The notes under the pieces: generated by a model
The model's input: the letters and a program-made list of their open reading frames with translations, nothing else
Told to the model about the DNA's origin: nothing
The model's database searches: none
In this document: one piece after another, positions 23,996 through 34,238 of the stretch
Layout of the letters: each line of letters opens with the position of its first letter
How positions within the stretch are numbered: the stretch's first letter is position 1
Program-made: the position numbers and the translations under genes
NCBI GenBank assembly: GCA_902537905.1
Contig: CACBDD010000005.1
Span: 1 to 40,240 of the forward strand
Origin: an uncultured Pelagibacteraceae bacterium
GTDB lineage: Bacteria > Pseudomonadota > Alphaproteobacteria > Pelagibacterales > Pelagibacteraceae
Length of the DNA: 40,240 bases
Reading direction: 5' to 3'

Positions 23996-26848
23996 ATGAT
24001 GAAAAAGATAGTTATAAAGGGCGCTAAAGAACACAATTTGAAGAATGTGACTGTAGAGATTCCAAAAGATAAATTTGTTGTGATAACAGGTTTGTCTGGG
24101 TCAGGAAAATCTTCATTAGCTTTTGATACTATCTATGCTGAAGGTCAAAGAAGGTATGTCGAAAGCTTATCTGCTTATGCCCGCCAGTTTTTAGATAAGA
24201 TGAAAAAACCAAATGTAGATTTAATTGAAGGATTAAGTCCTGCTATAGCAATTGAGCAAAAAAATACCTCTAAAAATCCAAGATCAACAGTTGCAACTGT
24301 TACGGAAATTTATGATTATATGAGGGTGCTATATGCAAGAGCAGGTATACCCTACTCTCCTTTTACAGGTAAGCCAATAACCTCTCAAACAATTACTCAA
24401 ATTGTTGATTTAATTAAAAAATTACCAAAAAAGTCTACAATTTATATTTATGCACCTGTGGTTAGAGGTCGTAAAGGTGAATATAAAAAAGATATTTTAA
24501 GCTATAAGAGACGTGGATTTAGAAAAATAAAAATTGATAACGTATTATACGATATAGAAAAATCTCCTAACCTTGATAAAAAATTAAAGCACGATATTTC
24601 AATTCTAGTAGATAGAATTGTACTTAATTCAAAACTTGGAAACAGATTAGCTGAAAGCGTAGAAACAGCTGTAAATTTAGCTAATGGATTAGTTTTTGTT
24701 GAATATGAGGATGAAACGCTTCCTCAAAAATTTAGAAAAATAGAAAAATTAATTTATTCAACAAAGTTCGCTTGTCCAGAAAGTGGTTTTACTATCGAAG
24801 AAATTGAACCAAGACTATTTTCTTTTAACAGTCCTTATGGTGCTTGTGAAGAATGTGAAGGTATTGGCATGAAGTTAAATGTAGATCCTAATTTAGTAGT
24901 ACCAGATGAACGTAAAAGTTTGGCAGACGGAGCAATTGAACCATGGGCTAAATCGACAACTTTATATTATGCACAAACATTAGCTTCACTTGCTAAACAT
25001 TATGAGTTTTCACTTGATGAAAAATGGAAAAAACTCCCAAAAAAAATAAAAGATATAATTCTATATGGTTCTGATGAAGATGAAATTAAATTCAATTATG
25101 ATGATGGATATGAAAAATATTCTTATAAAAAAACTTTTGAAGGTGTAATAAATAATCTTGAAAGACGTTTTTTGGAGTCTGATAGTGAGTGGAAAAGAGA
25201 AGCAATAGCCGAATACCAATCTGATACAGCCTGTGAAGCTTGTAATGGTGATAGATTAAAAGAAGAGGCATTATGTGTTAAAATTAATGATTTAAATATT
25301 AGTGAAGTTACTAAAAAATCAATTCATGATGCAGCTGAATGGTTTAAGAGCTTAGAAAATAGTTTAGACAAAAGGCAATTTAAAATTGCTGAGCATGTTT
25401 TAAAAGAAATAAATGAAAGATTAAATTTCTTACTTAATGTTGGTTTAGATTACTTAACACTTTCAAGAGAGTCTGGGACTTTATCAGGTGGAGAGGCTCA
25501 AAGAATTAGGTTAGCATCACAAATTGGATCTGGTTTGACTGGAGTTTTATATGTTTTAGACGAACCATCAATTGGTTTACATCAAAAAGATAATGTAAAA
25601 TTAATAAATGCATTAAAAAGATTAAGAGATCTTGGAAACACAGTAATTGTCGTTGAACATGATACTGAAACTATGGAAAATGCAGATCATATTATTGATC
25701 TTGGACCTGAAGCTGGAACAAATGGTGGAGAAATAACAGCTCAAGGAACTTATGAAGAAATTAAAAAAGATAAGAATAGTATAACTGGGCAATATCTAGC
25801 AAATAAACAATCGATAGAAATTCCTAAAACAAGACGATTAGCAAAAAACGGAAGATTTGTCGAAATCAATGGCGCCAGTGGAAATAATTTAAATAATGTT
25901 AATCTTAAAATTCCTACTGGAACATTCACTTGTGTAACAGGAGTTTCAGGCAGCGGTAAATCTACATTAGTATTACAAACATTGTTTCATGCATTAAATT
26001 TAACCCTTAATAACAAAGCTAGAAAAACTCCTAAAGCTTTCAAAGGTTATAAAGGTGTGGAACTAATTGATAAAATTATTGATATCGATCAATCCCCTAT
26101 TGGTAGAACTCCAAGATCTAATCCAGCAACATATACAGGAGCTTTTGGTCCAATAAGAGATTGGTTTACTAGCTTACCAGAGTCCAAAACAAGGGGTTAT
26201 AAGCCAGGAAGATTTTCGTTTAATGTTAAAGGTGGTAGATGTGAAGCTTGTGAAGGTGATGGTGTTATTACTTATGAAATGCACTTTCTACCAGATGTAT
26301 ATATTCAATGCGATGAGTGCAAAGGGACAAGATACAATAGAGAAACTTTAGAAATTAAGTTTAAAGGGAAAAGTATAGCAGATGTTTTAGATATGTCTGT
26401 TGATGAAGGTTGTGAATATTTTGAAAACATATCTAATATTAAAACAAAATTACTAACCTTAAAAAAAGTTGGACTTGGTTACATTAAGATTGGACAACAA
26501 GCTACCACCCTATCTGGTGGGGAAGCGCAAAGAATTAAACTAGCTAAAGAATTATCAAAAAGATCAACTGGTAGAACAATGTACATATTAGATGAACCAA
26601 CAACTGGTTTGCATCAACATGATATTAAAAAATTACTAGAAATCCTTCACACTTTCGTGAAATTAGGAAACACTGTTGTAGTAATCGAACATAATTTAGA
26701 TGTCATTAAAACAGCTGATTACATAGTTGATATGGGTCCAGATGGTGGTGTTAAAGGTGGTAAAATTGTTGCAGAAGGAAAACCCGAGGAAGTTTGTAAA
26801 GTAAAAGATAGTTACACCGGACAGTTTTTAAAAACCCTTTTAAACTAG
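23996..26848 (+). CDS. uvrA: Excinuclease ABC subunit A
   Basis: Damage-recognition ATPase of nucleotide excision repair. Two ABC modules are visible: Walker A GLSGSGKS near residue 33 and GVSGSGKS in the second half, signatures [12 protein letters not shown] and [12 protein letters not shown], and Walker [11 protein letters not shown] and [10 protein letters not shown]. The second zinc module is complete (CEACEGDG...CDECKGTR). In the first, the leading pair reads CPESGF, with Ser instead of the second Cys, followed by CEECEG; as I recall this is usual in alphaproteobacteria. At 950 residues it is full length. Two consecutive ATGs start the gene; either could be used. It is divergent from ssb. 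Confidence 0.97.
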   Translation: MMKKIVIKGAKEHNLKNVTVEIPKDKFVVITGLSGSGKSSLAFDTIYAEGQRRYVESLSAYARQFLDKMKKPNVDLIEGLSPAIAIEQKNTSKNPRSTVATVTEIYDYMRVLYARAGIPYSPFTGKPITSQTITQIVDLIKKLPKKSTIYIYAPVVRGRKGEYKKDILSYKRRGFRKIKIDNVLYDIEKSPNLDKKLKHDISILVDRIVLNSKLGNRLAESVETAVNLANGLVFVEYEDETLPQKFRKIEKLIYSTKFACPESGFTIEEIEPRLFSFNSPYGACEECEGIGMKLNVDPNLVVPDERKSLADGAIEPWAKSTTLYYAQTLASLAKHYEFSLDEKWKKLPKKIKDIILYGSDEDEIKFNYDDGYEKYSYKKTFEGVINNLERRFLESDSEWKREAIAEYQSDTACEACNGDRLKEEALCVKINDLNISEVTKKSIHDAAEWFKSLENSLDKRQFKIAEHVLKEINERLNFLLNVGLDYLTLSRESGTLSGGEAQRIRLASQIGSGLTGVLYVLDEPSIGLHQKDNVKLINALKRLRDLGNTVIVVEHDTETMENADHIIDLGPEAGTNGGEITAQGTYEEIKKDKNSITGQYLANKQSIEIPKTRRLAKNGRFVEINGASGNNLNNVNLKIPTGTFTCVTGVSGSGKSTLVLQTLFHALNLTLNNKARKTPKAFKGYKGVELIDKIIDIDQSPIGRTPRSNPATYTGAFGPIRDWFTSLPESKTRGYKPGRFSFNVKGGRCEACEGDGVITYEMHFLPDVYIQCDECKGTRYNRETLEIKFKGKSIADVLDMSVDEGCEYFENISNIKTKLLTLKKVGLGYIKIGQQATTLSGGEAQRIKLAKELSKRSTGRTMYILDEPTTGLHQHDIKKLLEILHTFVKLGNTVVVIEHNLDVIKTADYIVDMGPDGGVKGGKIVAEGKPEEVCKVKDSYTGQFLKTLLN

Positions 26849-26898
26849 ATATAAAAACTTAAAAATAATCTAAAATTAGTGTATAAATAATAAGAATC

Positions 26899-27501
26899 AT
26901 GAGTAGTTTATTATCATCACTATCTAAAACAATTCACGCATCACTAGCATTAGCTATCATATTGTTTTTTGGTCTATCTTTCTTAAACGATGGGATAGCC
27001 ATTGATACTCTTTTCTGGAGTTGGCTATTTAGATACATTCATGTTGTCGTTGCAATAATGTGGATAGGATTATTATGGTATTTTAATTTTGTTCAAATCC
27101 CTAACATGGGAAAAATACCTGATGAACAAAAACCAGCTATTGGAAAAGTGATTGCTCCAGCTGCATTATTTTATTTTAGATGGGCAGCTGCATTTACAGT
27201 TTTATCTGGTTTAATTCTAGCTTTATTAAATGGATATCTACATGACGCAATGACTTTAAGCATTGGTTCTGGTGTTCCAAAACATACAGCTATAGGTATT
27301 GGAATGTGGTTAGGAATTATAATGGCATTTAATGTTTGGTTTGTAATCTGGCCGAACCAAAAAAGAGCTTTAGGAATAGTTGAAGCTGATCCAGAAACAA
27401 AAGCTAAGTCTGCTAAGACTGCAATGTTATTTTCAAGAACAAATACATTATTATCTCTACCAATGTTGTTAACAATGGTAATTGCTCAAAATTTATATTA
27501 A
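26899..27501 (+). CDS. PuuD-like (urate oxidase N-terminal domain) membrane protein
   Basis: A 200-residue membrane protein with about five hydrophobic helices. The segment WLFRYIHVVVAIMWIGLLWYFNFVQIP matches the membrane domain of PuuD-type urate hydroxylases (DUF989). Conserved histidines (RYIHV, LHDAM, PKHTAIG) could bind haem. The C-terminal cytochrome c domain of PuuD is absent, with no CxxCH anywhere, so electrons would need another carrier, or the protein has another role. No purine catabolism genes are nearby. It follows uvrA by 50 bases and its stop overlaps that of convergent secF by four bases. Confidence 0.75.
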   Translation: MSSLLSSLSKTIHASLALAIILFFGLSFLNDGIAIDTLFWSWLFRYIHVVVAIMWIGLLWYFNFVQIPNMGKIPDEQKPAIGKVIAPAALFYFRWAAAFTVLSGLILALLNGYLHDAMTLSIGSGVPKHTAIGIGMWLGIIMAFNVWFVIWPNQKRALGIVEADPETKAKSAKTAMLFSRTNTLLSLPMLLTMVIAQNLY

Positions 27502-28394
27502 ATAGTTTTGTTATCGTCTTCTCTCAAGACTGTTTTCTGCGAAACCCTTAACCTGACTAAAACTGTATTTGCTATATAAATTGAAGAATATGTACCAAAT
27601 ACAACACCAAGTATCATCGCTAAAGAAAAACCTTTTAATATTTCACCACCAAAAAAGAATATTGCCAATAGAGCTAATAAAGTTGTAGCTGAAGTAATTA
27701 TCGTTCTTGATAAAGTTTCGTTGATTGAAATATTTGTTAATTCAAAAATTTTGATATCAGAATATTTTCTTAGATTTTCTCTAACACGGTCAAAAATTAC
27801 AACAGTATCGTTCATTGAATAACCAACAATAGTTAAAACAGCTGCAATAATTGACAAATTAATCTCAAGACTGAATAATGAAAAAATTCCTAATGTAACA
27901 ATTACATCATGAAATAAAGCCAAAATAGCACCCAAACTAAATTGCCATTCAAAACGTATCCAAATATAAATAAGCATCACTGCTAAAGATAAAGAAATAG
28001 CTATTACACCAGCTTTAAGCAATTCAGCACTAACCTTAGGACCTACATTTTCAACTCTTCTAAAGTCATAATTGCTCCCAAAAGAACTATCTAAATTCTT
28101 TTTAATTTCTTCAATTATATTTTTTTTATTATCTTTGTTTTCAAATTTAATTAGAAAGTCAGTATCATTTCCAAATTTTTTAACTGAAACATCACCTAAA
28201 TCCATTTGATTAAACTTATCTCTTAAAGAACTTACGTTGATTTTGCTATCTGATGACCTTAATTCAATTAAAGTTCCACCTTTAAAGTCAATACCATAAT
28301 TTAAACCTTTAAATATTAATAATAAAAGAGAAGCTGTTATTAATAATATAGATAATATATTAAATTGATTATAATATTTGTTAAAAGCTATCAT
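27498..28394 (-). CDS. secF: Protein translocase subunit SecF
   Basis: Membrane component that, with SecD, uses the proton gradient to help export through SecYEG. It has one N-terminal helix, a periplasmic domain with GIDFKGGTLIELR, and a five-helix RND-like block including SLAVMLIYIWIRFEW, LFHDVIVTLG and MNDTVVIFDRVRENLR. At 298 residues the length is normal. Its ATG touches the secD stop region. The convergent neighbour downstream is the PuuD-like gene, with a four-base overlap. Confidence 0.97.
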   Translation of the reverse strand: MIAFNKYYNQFNILSILLITASLLLLIFKGLNYGIDFKGGTLIELRSSDSKINVSSLRDKFNQMDLGDVSVKKFGNDTDFLIKFENKDNKKNIIEEIKKNLDSSFGSNYDFRRVENVGPKVSAELLKAGVIAISLSLAVMLIYIWIRFEWQFSLGAILALFHDVIVTLGIFSLFSLEINLSIIAAVLTIVGYSMNDTVVIFDRVRENLRKYSDIKIFELTNISINETLSRTIITSATTLLALLAIFFFGGEILKGFSLAMILGVVFGTYSSIYIANTVLVRLRVSQKTVLREDDNKTI

Positions 28395-29947
28395 TAGATT
28401 AATTTTTCCTTATTTTTATTTCTGGTTACATAAAGACTAGTGAACAGTCTTGCTATAAAATAAACTGAAAATAGAGTTGTAAATATTCCAACACCCAAGG
28501 TAACTGCAAATCCTTTTACTGGTCCAGATCCCATAAAAAATAAAATTATAGCGGCCAATAATGTAGTAATATTTGCATCAATAATTGCTGTTCTTGACTT
28601 TGTATAACCTCCATCAAAAGCTAAAATATTATTACTCTCACCCTTTAACTCTTCTTTAATTCTTTCAAAAATTAAAACATTTGCATCAACTGCCATTCCT
28701 ACAGTTAAAATTATCCCCGCAATACCAGGAAGAGTTAAAGTTGCTTCAAATAACGTTAAAATACCAAGTAATAAAAATAAATTTATTATTAATGTTACGT
28801 TGGTGATTAATCCAAAAACTTTGTATTTCACAAACATAAAAATAATAACTAATAAAAAACCTATAGCTAAAGCAATCATACCTGCATTAATTGAGTCTTG
28901 TCCTAAATCAGGTCCAACAGTTCTTTCTTCTATGATTTCTAATGGAGCAGGTAAAGCTCCAGATCTTAATAATAAAGCTAAATCTGTTGCAGTTTGAAAA
29001 GTAAACCCACCACTGATTTGTCCAGATCCACTTGCTATTGTATCTCTAACAACTGGTGCACTAATTATTTTTCCATCCAAAACAATAGCTAATTGCTTGC
29101 CAATTCCTGTTGATGTTGCTTTACCAAATCTTTTGGCACCTACTCTATCTAAAGTAAATGAAACAATAGTTTGATTTGTCTGAGTATCCATTTTTGGTTG
29201 AGCATCTAATAGATTTTCCCCACTAATGATTATTCTTTTACTTACAGTTGCTTCCTCTAAGCCATCTTCAAATTTTAACTTATCAACACCAAATCTGTCA
29301 CTTTCGTCACTGGTTACAAATCTAAAAGTTAAATTTGCAGTTTTTCCTAAAAGAGATTTAATTCTTTGTGGATCATCCAACCCAGGAAGTTCAACTAAAA
29401 TCCTATCATTACCTCGTTTTAAAATATTGGGTTCATTTGTTCCAACTTCATCTACTCTTCTTCTTACAATCTCTATAGCTTGATCTTGTGATGAATTTTT
29501 AAGATTAATTACACCTTGTCTAGAGAAACTTACTTTTAAATTAATACCAGTATCTTCAATATCGAGTTGATGTGACTTAAACCTTGGGTAATAAGGATTT
29601 AGATCACTATTCTCATCTTGGAATACATCTATTACTGCTTGCTTGTCTAAATCAGTAACATTAAAAAAAATATTTTGATTATCAATTTTAATATTATTAA
29701 CTTTAATGTTCTTCTCTTTAAAATAATTTCTAATAGTGGTTGTTAAATTTTGTAATTTTTGTTCAATTACAGGTTCATTATCAATTTCAAGTAGGAGGTA
29801 TGAACCACCTTGTAAATCTAAACCAAGATTTATTTTTTTATCAAAAAAACTATCATCAAACTTAAATAAATTTGATGATGCAATTAAGATAAATAATAAA
29901 GAAAATATAGTTACAAATAAGATTCTTAGTTTAGAAAAATAAAGCAC
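28394..29947 (-). CDS. secD: Protein translocase subunit SecD
   Basis: Partner of SecF in the export motor. The N-terminal helix is followed by NLGLDLQGGSYLLLEID, the large periplasmic P1 domain, then the helix block with LGVGIFTTLFSVYFIARL and the GMAVDANVLIFERIKEEL motif that carries the conserved Asp needed for proton coupling. At 517 residues it is of the shorter alphaproteobacterial size. It lies 13 bases after yajC and its stop shares a base with the secF start, so yajC-secD-secF form one operon. Confidence 0.97.
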   Translation of the reverse strand: MLYFSKLRILFVTIFSLLFILIASSNLFKFDDSFFDKKINLGLDLQGGSYLLLEIDNEPVIEQKLQNLTTTIRNYFKEKNIKVNNIKIDNQNIFFNVTDLDKQAVIDVFQDENSDLNPYYPRFKSHQLDIEDTGINLKVSFSRQGVINLKNSSQDQAIEIVRRRVDEVGTNEPNILKRGNDRILVELPGLDDPQRIKSLLGKTANLTFRFVTSDESDRFGVDKLKFEDGLEEATVSKRIIISGENLLDAQPKMDTQTNQTIVSFTLDRVGAKRFGKATSTGIGKQLAIVLDGKIISAPVVRDTIASGSGQISGGFTFQTATDLALLLRSGALPAPLEIIEERTVGPDLGQDSINAGMIALAIGFLLVIIFMFVKYKVFGLITNVTLIINLFLLLGILTLFEATLTLPGIAGIILTVGMAVDANVLIFERIKEELKGESNNILAFDGGYTKSRTAIIDANITTLLAAIILFFMGSGPVKGFAVTLGVGIFTTLFSVYFIARLFTSLYVTRNKNKEKLI

Positions 29948-29960
29948 TTATCTAAATTGA

Positions 29961-30251
29961 TTATTTTTTAACTTCTGGAGTATTGTTTAAGAGACTTTGA
30001 ATACCTGTTGCTTTAACTATTTCAACTTTGACATTCTCAGCTATTTCAACTTCTACTTTGTCATTATCAATTAATCTTTCTACTCTTCCTGTGATACCAC
30101 CAGAAGTGACTACTTTATCACCTCTCTTTAATCCTTCGACCATTGCTTTATGCTCTTTAACTTTTTTTTGCTGTGGTCTTATTAAGAAAAAATAAAAAAT
30201 AACAAAAATTAAAATTAACGGTATAAATTGACCTATTCCTGAACCTTCCAT
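29961..30251 (-). CDS. yajC: Preprotein translocase accessory subunit YajC
   Basis: Small single-pass inner-membrane protein (96 residues) that associates with SecDF. The helix LILIFVIFYFFLIRPQQK followed by KEHKAMVEGLKRGDKVVTSGGITGRV is diagnostic. A strong ribosome binding site AAAGGAGATTT stands right before the ATG at 30251, one of the clearest in the window. The gene opens the sec operon, 53 bases after the serS stop. Confidence 0.96.
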   Translation of the reverse strand: MEGSGIGQFIPLILIFVIFYFFLIRPQQKKVKEHKAMVEGLKRGDKVVTSGGITGRVERLIDNDKVEVEIAENVKVEIVKATGIQSLLNNTPEVKK

Positions 30252-30304
30252 AAATCTCCTTTAAATTATGGCATTCTTATACCATCTAACTGATTAAAAC
30301 AACT

Positions 30305-31564
30305 TTAATTGTTGGAAATCAATTCCATATTGTTCATATAAGGTCTTAGAACTTTAGGAACTATAATAGAACCATCTTTTTGTTGATAGTTTTCCATAAT
30401 TGCAATCAGTGTTCTTCCAACAGCTAAACCACTTCCATTTAAAGTACCAGCAAAAACATTTTCCTTATTTTTATTTTTATATCTAGCCTTCATCCTCTGA
30501 GCTTGAAAGGTCGAACAAGATGAACAAGAAGATATTTCTCTATATTTGTTTTCAGATGGTAACCATACTTCAATGTCATAGGTCTTCTCTGCACTAAATC
30601 CCATATCTCCCGAACACAAAATTACCTTTCGGTAAGGTAATTCTAATTTGTCAAGTATATCAGTAGCACAATTTGTCATTCTTTCTAATTCTTCTAGACA
30701 TTTTTCATTTTCAACAACACTTACCATTTCGACTTTATAAAATTGATGCTGTCTAATCATACCTCTTGTATCTTTTCCGTAACTTCCAGCTTCTTTTCTA
30801 AAGCAAGGTGTTGAAGCAACAAATCTCATTGGTAAATTATTAAGATCAATCATTTTGTCTTTGACAATGTTGGTTAAGATCACCTCAGCTGTTGGGATTA
30901 AAAATTTTCTATCAGATCCTTCATCAAATTTAATTTCAAACTGATCATTTTCAAATTTAGGTAGCTGTCCAGTGCCATACATTGTGCTTTCTGATGCAAT
31001 TAGCGGAGGTGATATCTCCTGATAACCATTTTGATTAATATGCGTATCAAGCATAAAATTAGATATTGCTCTTTCTAATAGAGCTAATTTATCTTTTACA
31101 AAAACAAATCTTGATCCAGTTGTTTTTGTAGCTAAATCAAAATCAAGCATATTTAGTTTTTCGCCTAATTCGTAATGTGTTTTAGGTTTAAATTCTAAAT
31201 TAGGTATTTCTCCTGATTTTAATATTTCTTTATTATCATTTTCATCTTTACCGTTTGGAACATCTTCGTGTGGTATATTTGGTATGCTAGACAACAAACT
31301 ATCTAGATCAAACTTAATTTGTTTTTGATCTTCTACTATTTTATCAAGTTCCTTACTAATTTCTTTGGATTTTTTAAATAAGCTTTCATCTTTAGATTTA
31401 GAAATATTTTTTTTCTCTTTTTCTAAACTTTCTTTTTTTTGAATCAAATCTCTATTTTGTTCATCAAATTTTTGAATTTTTTCAAAATCAACATTTATAT
31501 TCCTTTTTTCTAGTGATTTTTGAAATTTAGAAAAATCTTTTCGTATTTCTTTAATGTTATGCAT
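30305..31564 (-). CDS. serS: Seryl-tRNA synthetase
   Basis: Class II synthetase that charges tRNA-Ser, including the one whose locus is invaded in this window. The N-terminal antiparallel coiled coil (about 25-100), which grips the long variable arm of tRNA-Ser, is rich in Lys and Glu. Motif 2 appears as RFVASTPCFRKEAGSYGKDT with RGMIRQHQFYKVE after it; motif 3 is GLAVGRTLIAIMENYQ. At 419 residues it is complete. It overlaps tatC by eight bases. The surE/pcm pair that often lies after serS in alphaproteobacteria is absent. Confidence 0.97.
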   Translation of the reverse strand: MHNIKEIRKDFSKFQKSLEKRNINVDFEKIQKFDEQNRDLIQKKESLEKEKKNISKSKDESLFKKSKEISKELDKIVEDQKQIKFDLDSLLSSIPNIPHEDVPNGKDENDNKEILKSGEIPNLEFKPKTHYELGEKLNMLDFDLATKTTGSRFVFVKDKLALLERAISNFMLDTHINQNGYQEISPPLIASESTMYGTGQLPKFENDQFEIKFDEGSDRKFLIPTAEVILTNIVKDKMIDLNNLPMRFVASTPCFRKEAGSYGKDTRGMIRQHQFYKVEMVSVVENEKCLEELERMTNCATDILDKLELPYRKVILCSGDMGFSAEKTYDIEVWLPSENKYREISSCSSCSTFQAQRMKARYKNKNKENVFAGTLNGSGLAVGRTLIAIMENYQQKDGSIIVPKVLRPYMNNMELISNN

Positions 31565-32327
31565 CTTCTTTTTGTAAATTTTTGTTTTCTATAAATTTTA
31601 CTGAAAATATTGATAATTCATACAGAATTAATAAAGGTATTGCTAAACCTATTTGAGTTATTGGATCAGGTGGTGTTAACAATGCAGCTGCTGCAAATAT
31701 AATAACAACAACATATTTTCTTCTCTCTTTTAAAAACTGACTATCAACTATACCAATTCTAGCCAATAAACTTAAAACGACAGGTAACTGAAAGCTAATA
31801 CCAAATGCAAAAATTAATTTCATGACTAGAGATAAATATTCATTCACTTTAGCCTCTAATTGAATTGGTAAATTTGTAGAAAGACCTGTGCTTTCAAATG
31901 AAAGAAAAAATTTAATCGCAAGGGGCATTATCAAATAATAAACCAGCATGCCTCCTAAAAAGAATAATATAGGTGTTAATATAAGGTAAGGCAGAATTGC
32001 CACCTTTTCATGTTTGTACAAACCTGGGGCAATAAATTTCCAAATTTGCATCAAAATAAAAGGACATGTAACAAAAAAAGCAGTGAAAAATGATACTTTT
32101 AAATATGTTAAAAAGGTTTCTTGTAAAGCAGTAAATATCAATCTTCGATCAGATCCATCTTCTTTCACAGCTTTTGCGAATGGATCAACAAGGAAGCCAT
32201 AAATATGTTCAGCAAATAAGTAACAAATTACAAAAAAAATAAATAAAAAGATAAAGCTATTTATTAACCTTTTTCTCAACTCTGTTAGGTGACTTACAAA
32301 TCCACCACCCTGATCTTCATTGCTCAT
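31557..32327 (-). CDS. tatC: Twin-arginine translocase subunit TatC
   Basis: Six-helix receptor of the Tat pathway, which exports folded proteins with twin-arginine leaders. The N-terminus FVSHLTELRKRLINSFIF contains the conserved HLxELRxR motif, and FITAFFVTCPFILMQIWKFIAPGLYKHEK-type sequence follows with the conserved PxxxxQxWxFxxPGLxxxE pattern. At 256 residues the length is normal. It overlaps tatB by eleven bases upstream and serS by eight bases downstream. Confidence 0.96.
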   Translation of the reverse strand: MSNEDQGGGFVSHLTELRKRLINSFIFLFIFFVICYLFAEHIYGFLVDPFAKAVKEDGSDRRLIFTALQETFLTYLKVSFFTAFFVTCPFILMQIWKFIAPGLYKHEKVAILPYLILTPILFFLGGMLVYYLIMPLAIKFFLSFESTGLSTNLPIQLEAKVNEYLSLVMKLIFAFGISFQLPVVLSLLARIGIVDSQFLKERRKYVVVIIFAAAALLTPPDPITQIGLAIPLLILYELSIFSVKFIENKNLQKEDA

Positions 32328-32538
32328 CTTTTTTAATTTCTTTTTTTATTTCATTATCAATTTTTTCTTCATCTATCTCTAGATTTGAAACTTCATTTTG
32401 AATTTTATTTACATACCTTTTGGCAGACCCAATCAAAGAACCTGCTTTCTTTAACATTACTGGAAAATCTTTAGGACCAAGAACTATTATAGCAATAGCA
32501 ACAACAATTAAAATTTCAAACCAACCGATAGTAGGCAT
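32317..32538 (-). CDS. tatB: Twin-arginine translocase subunit TatB
   Basis: A 73-residue protein: MPTIGWFEILIVVAIAIIVLGPKDFP is the TatB-type N-terminus (Glu in the helix and the GPKDFP hinge), followed by an amphipathic helix and an acidic/Lys tail. It is short compared with E. coli TatB, in keeping with genome reduction. It is five bases after tatA and overlaps tatC by eleven bases, so the three genes form tatABC. Confidence 0.92.
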   Translation of the reverse strand: MPTIGWFEILIVVAIAIIVLGPKDFPVMLKKAGSLIGSAKRYVNKIQNEVSNLEIDEEKIDNEIKKEIKKDEQ

Positions 32539-32543
32539 TTAAA

Positions 32544-32744
32544 TTAATTTTTGTTATCCGAGTCTTTGTTATCGTCAGATATATTTTTTGGCTCTGTATC
32601 GTCAGTCACATCTGACGCCATTCCTTTTTTAAAACTTTTAATACCTTTAGCTACATCACCCATTAAGCTTGAAATTTTTCCTCTTCCAAACAATAAAACA
32701 ACCAATATAACTACAATAGCTATTTGCCAAATTCCTATGCTCAT
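32544..32744 (-). CDS. tatA: Twin-arginine translocase subunit TatA
   Basis: Pore-forming Tat subunit, 66 residues: one helix ([22 protein letters not shown]) with the FGRGKI hinge, an amphipathic helix ([13 protein letters not shown]) and an acidic tail. The FGxxKxPxL-type hinge marks TatA rather than TatB. It is the first tat gene, 47 bases after scpB. A perfect hairpin stands just before its start codon. Confidence 0.93.
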   Translation of the reverse strand: MSIGIWQIAIVVILVVLLFGRGKISSLMGDVAKGIKSFKKGMASDVTDDTEPKNISDDNKDSDNKN

Positions 32745-32753
32745 AAAAAACTT

Positions 32754-32772
32754 ATAACCTTTTTAAGGTTAT
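32754..32772 (-). terminator. Hairpin and T tract between scpB and tatA
   Basis: On the minus strand ATAACCTT-AAA-AAGGTTAT forms an 8-base stem, followed by AAGTTTTTT and directly by the tatA ATG. It looks like a weak intrinsic terminator or attenuator that would partly insulate tatABC from scpAB. It leaves no room for a normal ribosome binding site downstream of the stem. Confidence 0.5.
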
Positions 32773-32791
32773 TTTTAAAGTTACTTTTTTG

Positions 32792-33493
32792 TTAATCTTT
32801 GTCTTCTGGATCTAGAGTGCTATTTAACATTTCATCTATATTGGAATATATATCCTCTTTTTTCTCTTCTTGCTTTTCCTTGTAAAATTTTCCAGTTCCA
32901 AAAATAGCATTATCAACACTCGAGCTATCAATTAAACCAGCAGCACCCAATTCATCGATTGTTGGAAGATCAGATATTTTTTGTATGTTGAAATGACTTA
33001 AAAAATCATCAGTAGTTATGTATTGAATTGGTCTACCTGGAACATCTTTTCGACCACCTGGTTTAACCCAATTCAATTCCATTAAAATCTCTAAAGTGTT
33101 AGTGCCAAAAGCAACTCCCCTTATTTCCTCTATCTCAGCTCTGGTAACCGGTTGATGATAAACAATTATAGCTAATGTTTCTACTGCGGCTCTAGACAGT
33201 TTCTTTTCAACAGTTTTTTCTTGAGACATCAAATTTGATAGATTTGGAGATGTTCTAAAGGACCACTTATCTTTTATACAAATTAAATTAATTCCTCTGT
33301 TTGAATATTCTTGCCTCAATTTTTCTAAAGACTCTGGAACGTTACCTCTTTTAGAAACTTTACTTTCTATAGTATCAACATCTAAAGGCTCAGCTGCTGC
33401 AAAAATAATTGCTTCTATTTCTTTATCTAAATCTGATAATTTTGATGGAAATTTTACAATATTATCTTTTGAAGCTTTTGGTTTTTTAATCAT
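32792..33493 (-). CDS. scpB: Segregation and condensation protein B
   Basis: Regulator of the SMC-kleisin condensin that compacts the chromosome. The winged-helix pair is seen in LDKEIEAIIFAAAEPLDVDTI and SRAAVETLAIIVYHQPVTRAEIEEIRG, followed by WVKPGGRKDVPGRPIQYITT, all family hallmarks. At 233 residues it has a normal length with an acidic, Lys-rich tail. It overlaps scpA by eight bases. No smc gene is in the window. Confidence 0.95.
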   Translation of the reverse strand: MIKKPKASKDNIVKFPSKLSDLDKEIEAIIFAAAEPLDVDTIESKVSKRGNVPESLEKLRQEYSNRGINLICIKDKWSFRTSPNLSNLMSQEKTVEKKLSRAAVETLAIIVYHQPVTRAEIEEIRGVAFGTNTLEILMELNWVKPGGRKDVPGRPIQYITTDDFLSHFNIQKISDLPTIDELGAAGLIDSSSVDNAIFGTGKFYKEKQEEKKEDIYSNIDEMLNSTLDPEDKD

Positions 33494-34229
33494 TTATTTC
33501 CTTTATATAAATTTCATCAAACAATTTATCTTGTTTAATTGATAAATTTCCTTCTTTAACTAATTCTAATGAACCTGCAAAAATTCCAGCCTTACCAGTT
33601 TTCTTGTATTTAGAACCACTTTTAAAATTATTTGGTATTAATTCATCCAATTTTTTCCACTCAAATAATTTTCCAAAAAATTCTCTGATAGTTTTAATAC
33701 CATCTTCTGCTGTAAATACAGGAAGTTTAGGAATATTAATTTTTTGAAAATCTTTAGTCATTATTATTGTTGAGTAAGCCTTCATTAATTCAAATAAACT
33801 TAAGTTATATTCAGCACTATAAATCGATCTTATATTTCCTTTCATTCCTCTAGTTCTTATTTCTCTGCCTAATCTTTTTCTCTTAAGCATTTGTTCGGAT
33901 AGTAATCTGATCAATTCTAATTTCTTTAGCTGTAATTTTAATTTTTCTGCAACTTCTTGTACTTTAAATTCTTCTTCTGGAGTTCCAGGTAAAAGTAATT
34001 TTGACTTTAAATAAGCTAACCATGTTGCCATTAAAAGATATTCAGAAGCAATTTCTAAATTTAAATTTTTTTCATTAGTAATATACTCGTGAAATTGATC
34101 TGCTAACTTAGTTATAGATATTTCTTCTAAGTCAACTTTTTGAGCTTTCGCTAAATCTAAGAGTACGTCTAATGGACCATTATAATTATTTATATCAACA
34201 TTAAATAATTCAGAATCATTGACAGACAT
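33486..34229 (-). CDS. scpA: Segregation and condensation protein A (kleisin)
   Basis: Kleisin that bridges the SMC heads. The N-terminal segment YNGPLDVLLDLAKAQKVDLEEISI and EYLLMATWLAYLKSKLLLP are diagnostic, and the C-terminal winged helix (VFTAEDGIKTIREFFGKLFEWKKLDELIP) is present. At 247 residues it is complete. It lies nine bases after nagZ and overlaps scpB by eight bases; nagZ-scpA-scpB-tat is a standard alphaproteobacterial order. Confidence 0.95.
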   Translation of the reverse strand: MSVNDSELFNVDINNYNGPLDVLLDLAKAQKVDLEEISITKLADQFHEYITNEKNLNLEIASEYLLMATWLAYLKSKLLLPGTPEEEFKVQEVAEKLKLQLKKLELIRLLSEQMLKRKRLGREIRTRGMKGNIRSIYSAEYNLSLFELMKAYSTIIMTKDFQKINIPKLPVFTAEDGIKTIREFFGKLFEWKKLDELIPNNFKSGSKYKKTGKAGIFAGSLELVKEGNLSIKQDKLFDEIYIKEIND

Positions 34230-34238
34230 AAAAAGATA

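Noticed and set aside
24750-24860. UvrA first zinc module damaged (CPESG)
   Set aside because: The Ser replacement appears to be common in alphaproteobacterial UvrA, so it is not particular to this genome.
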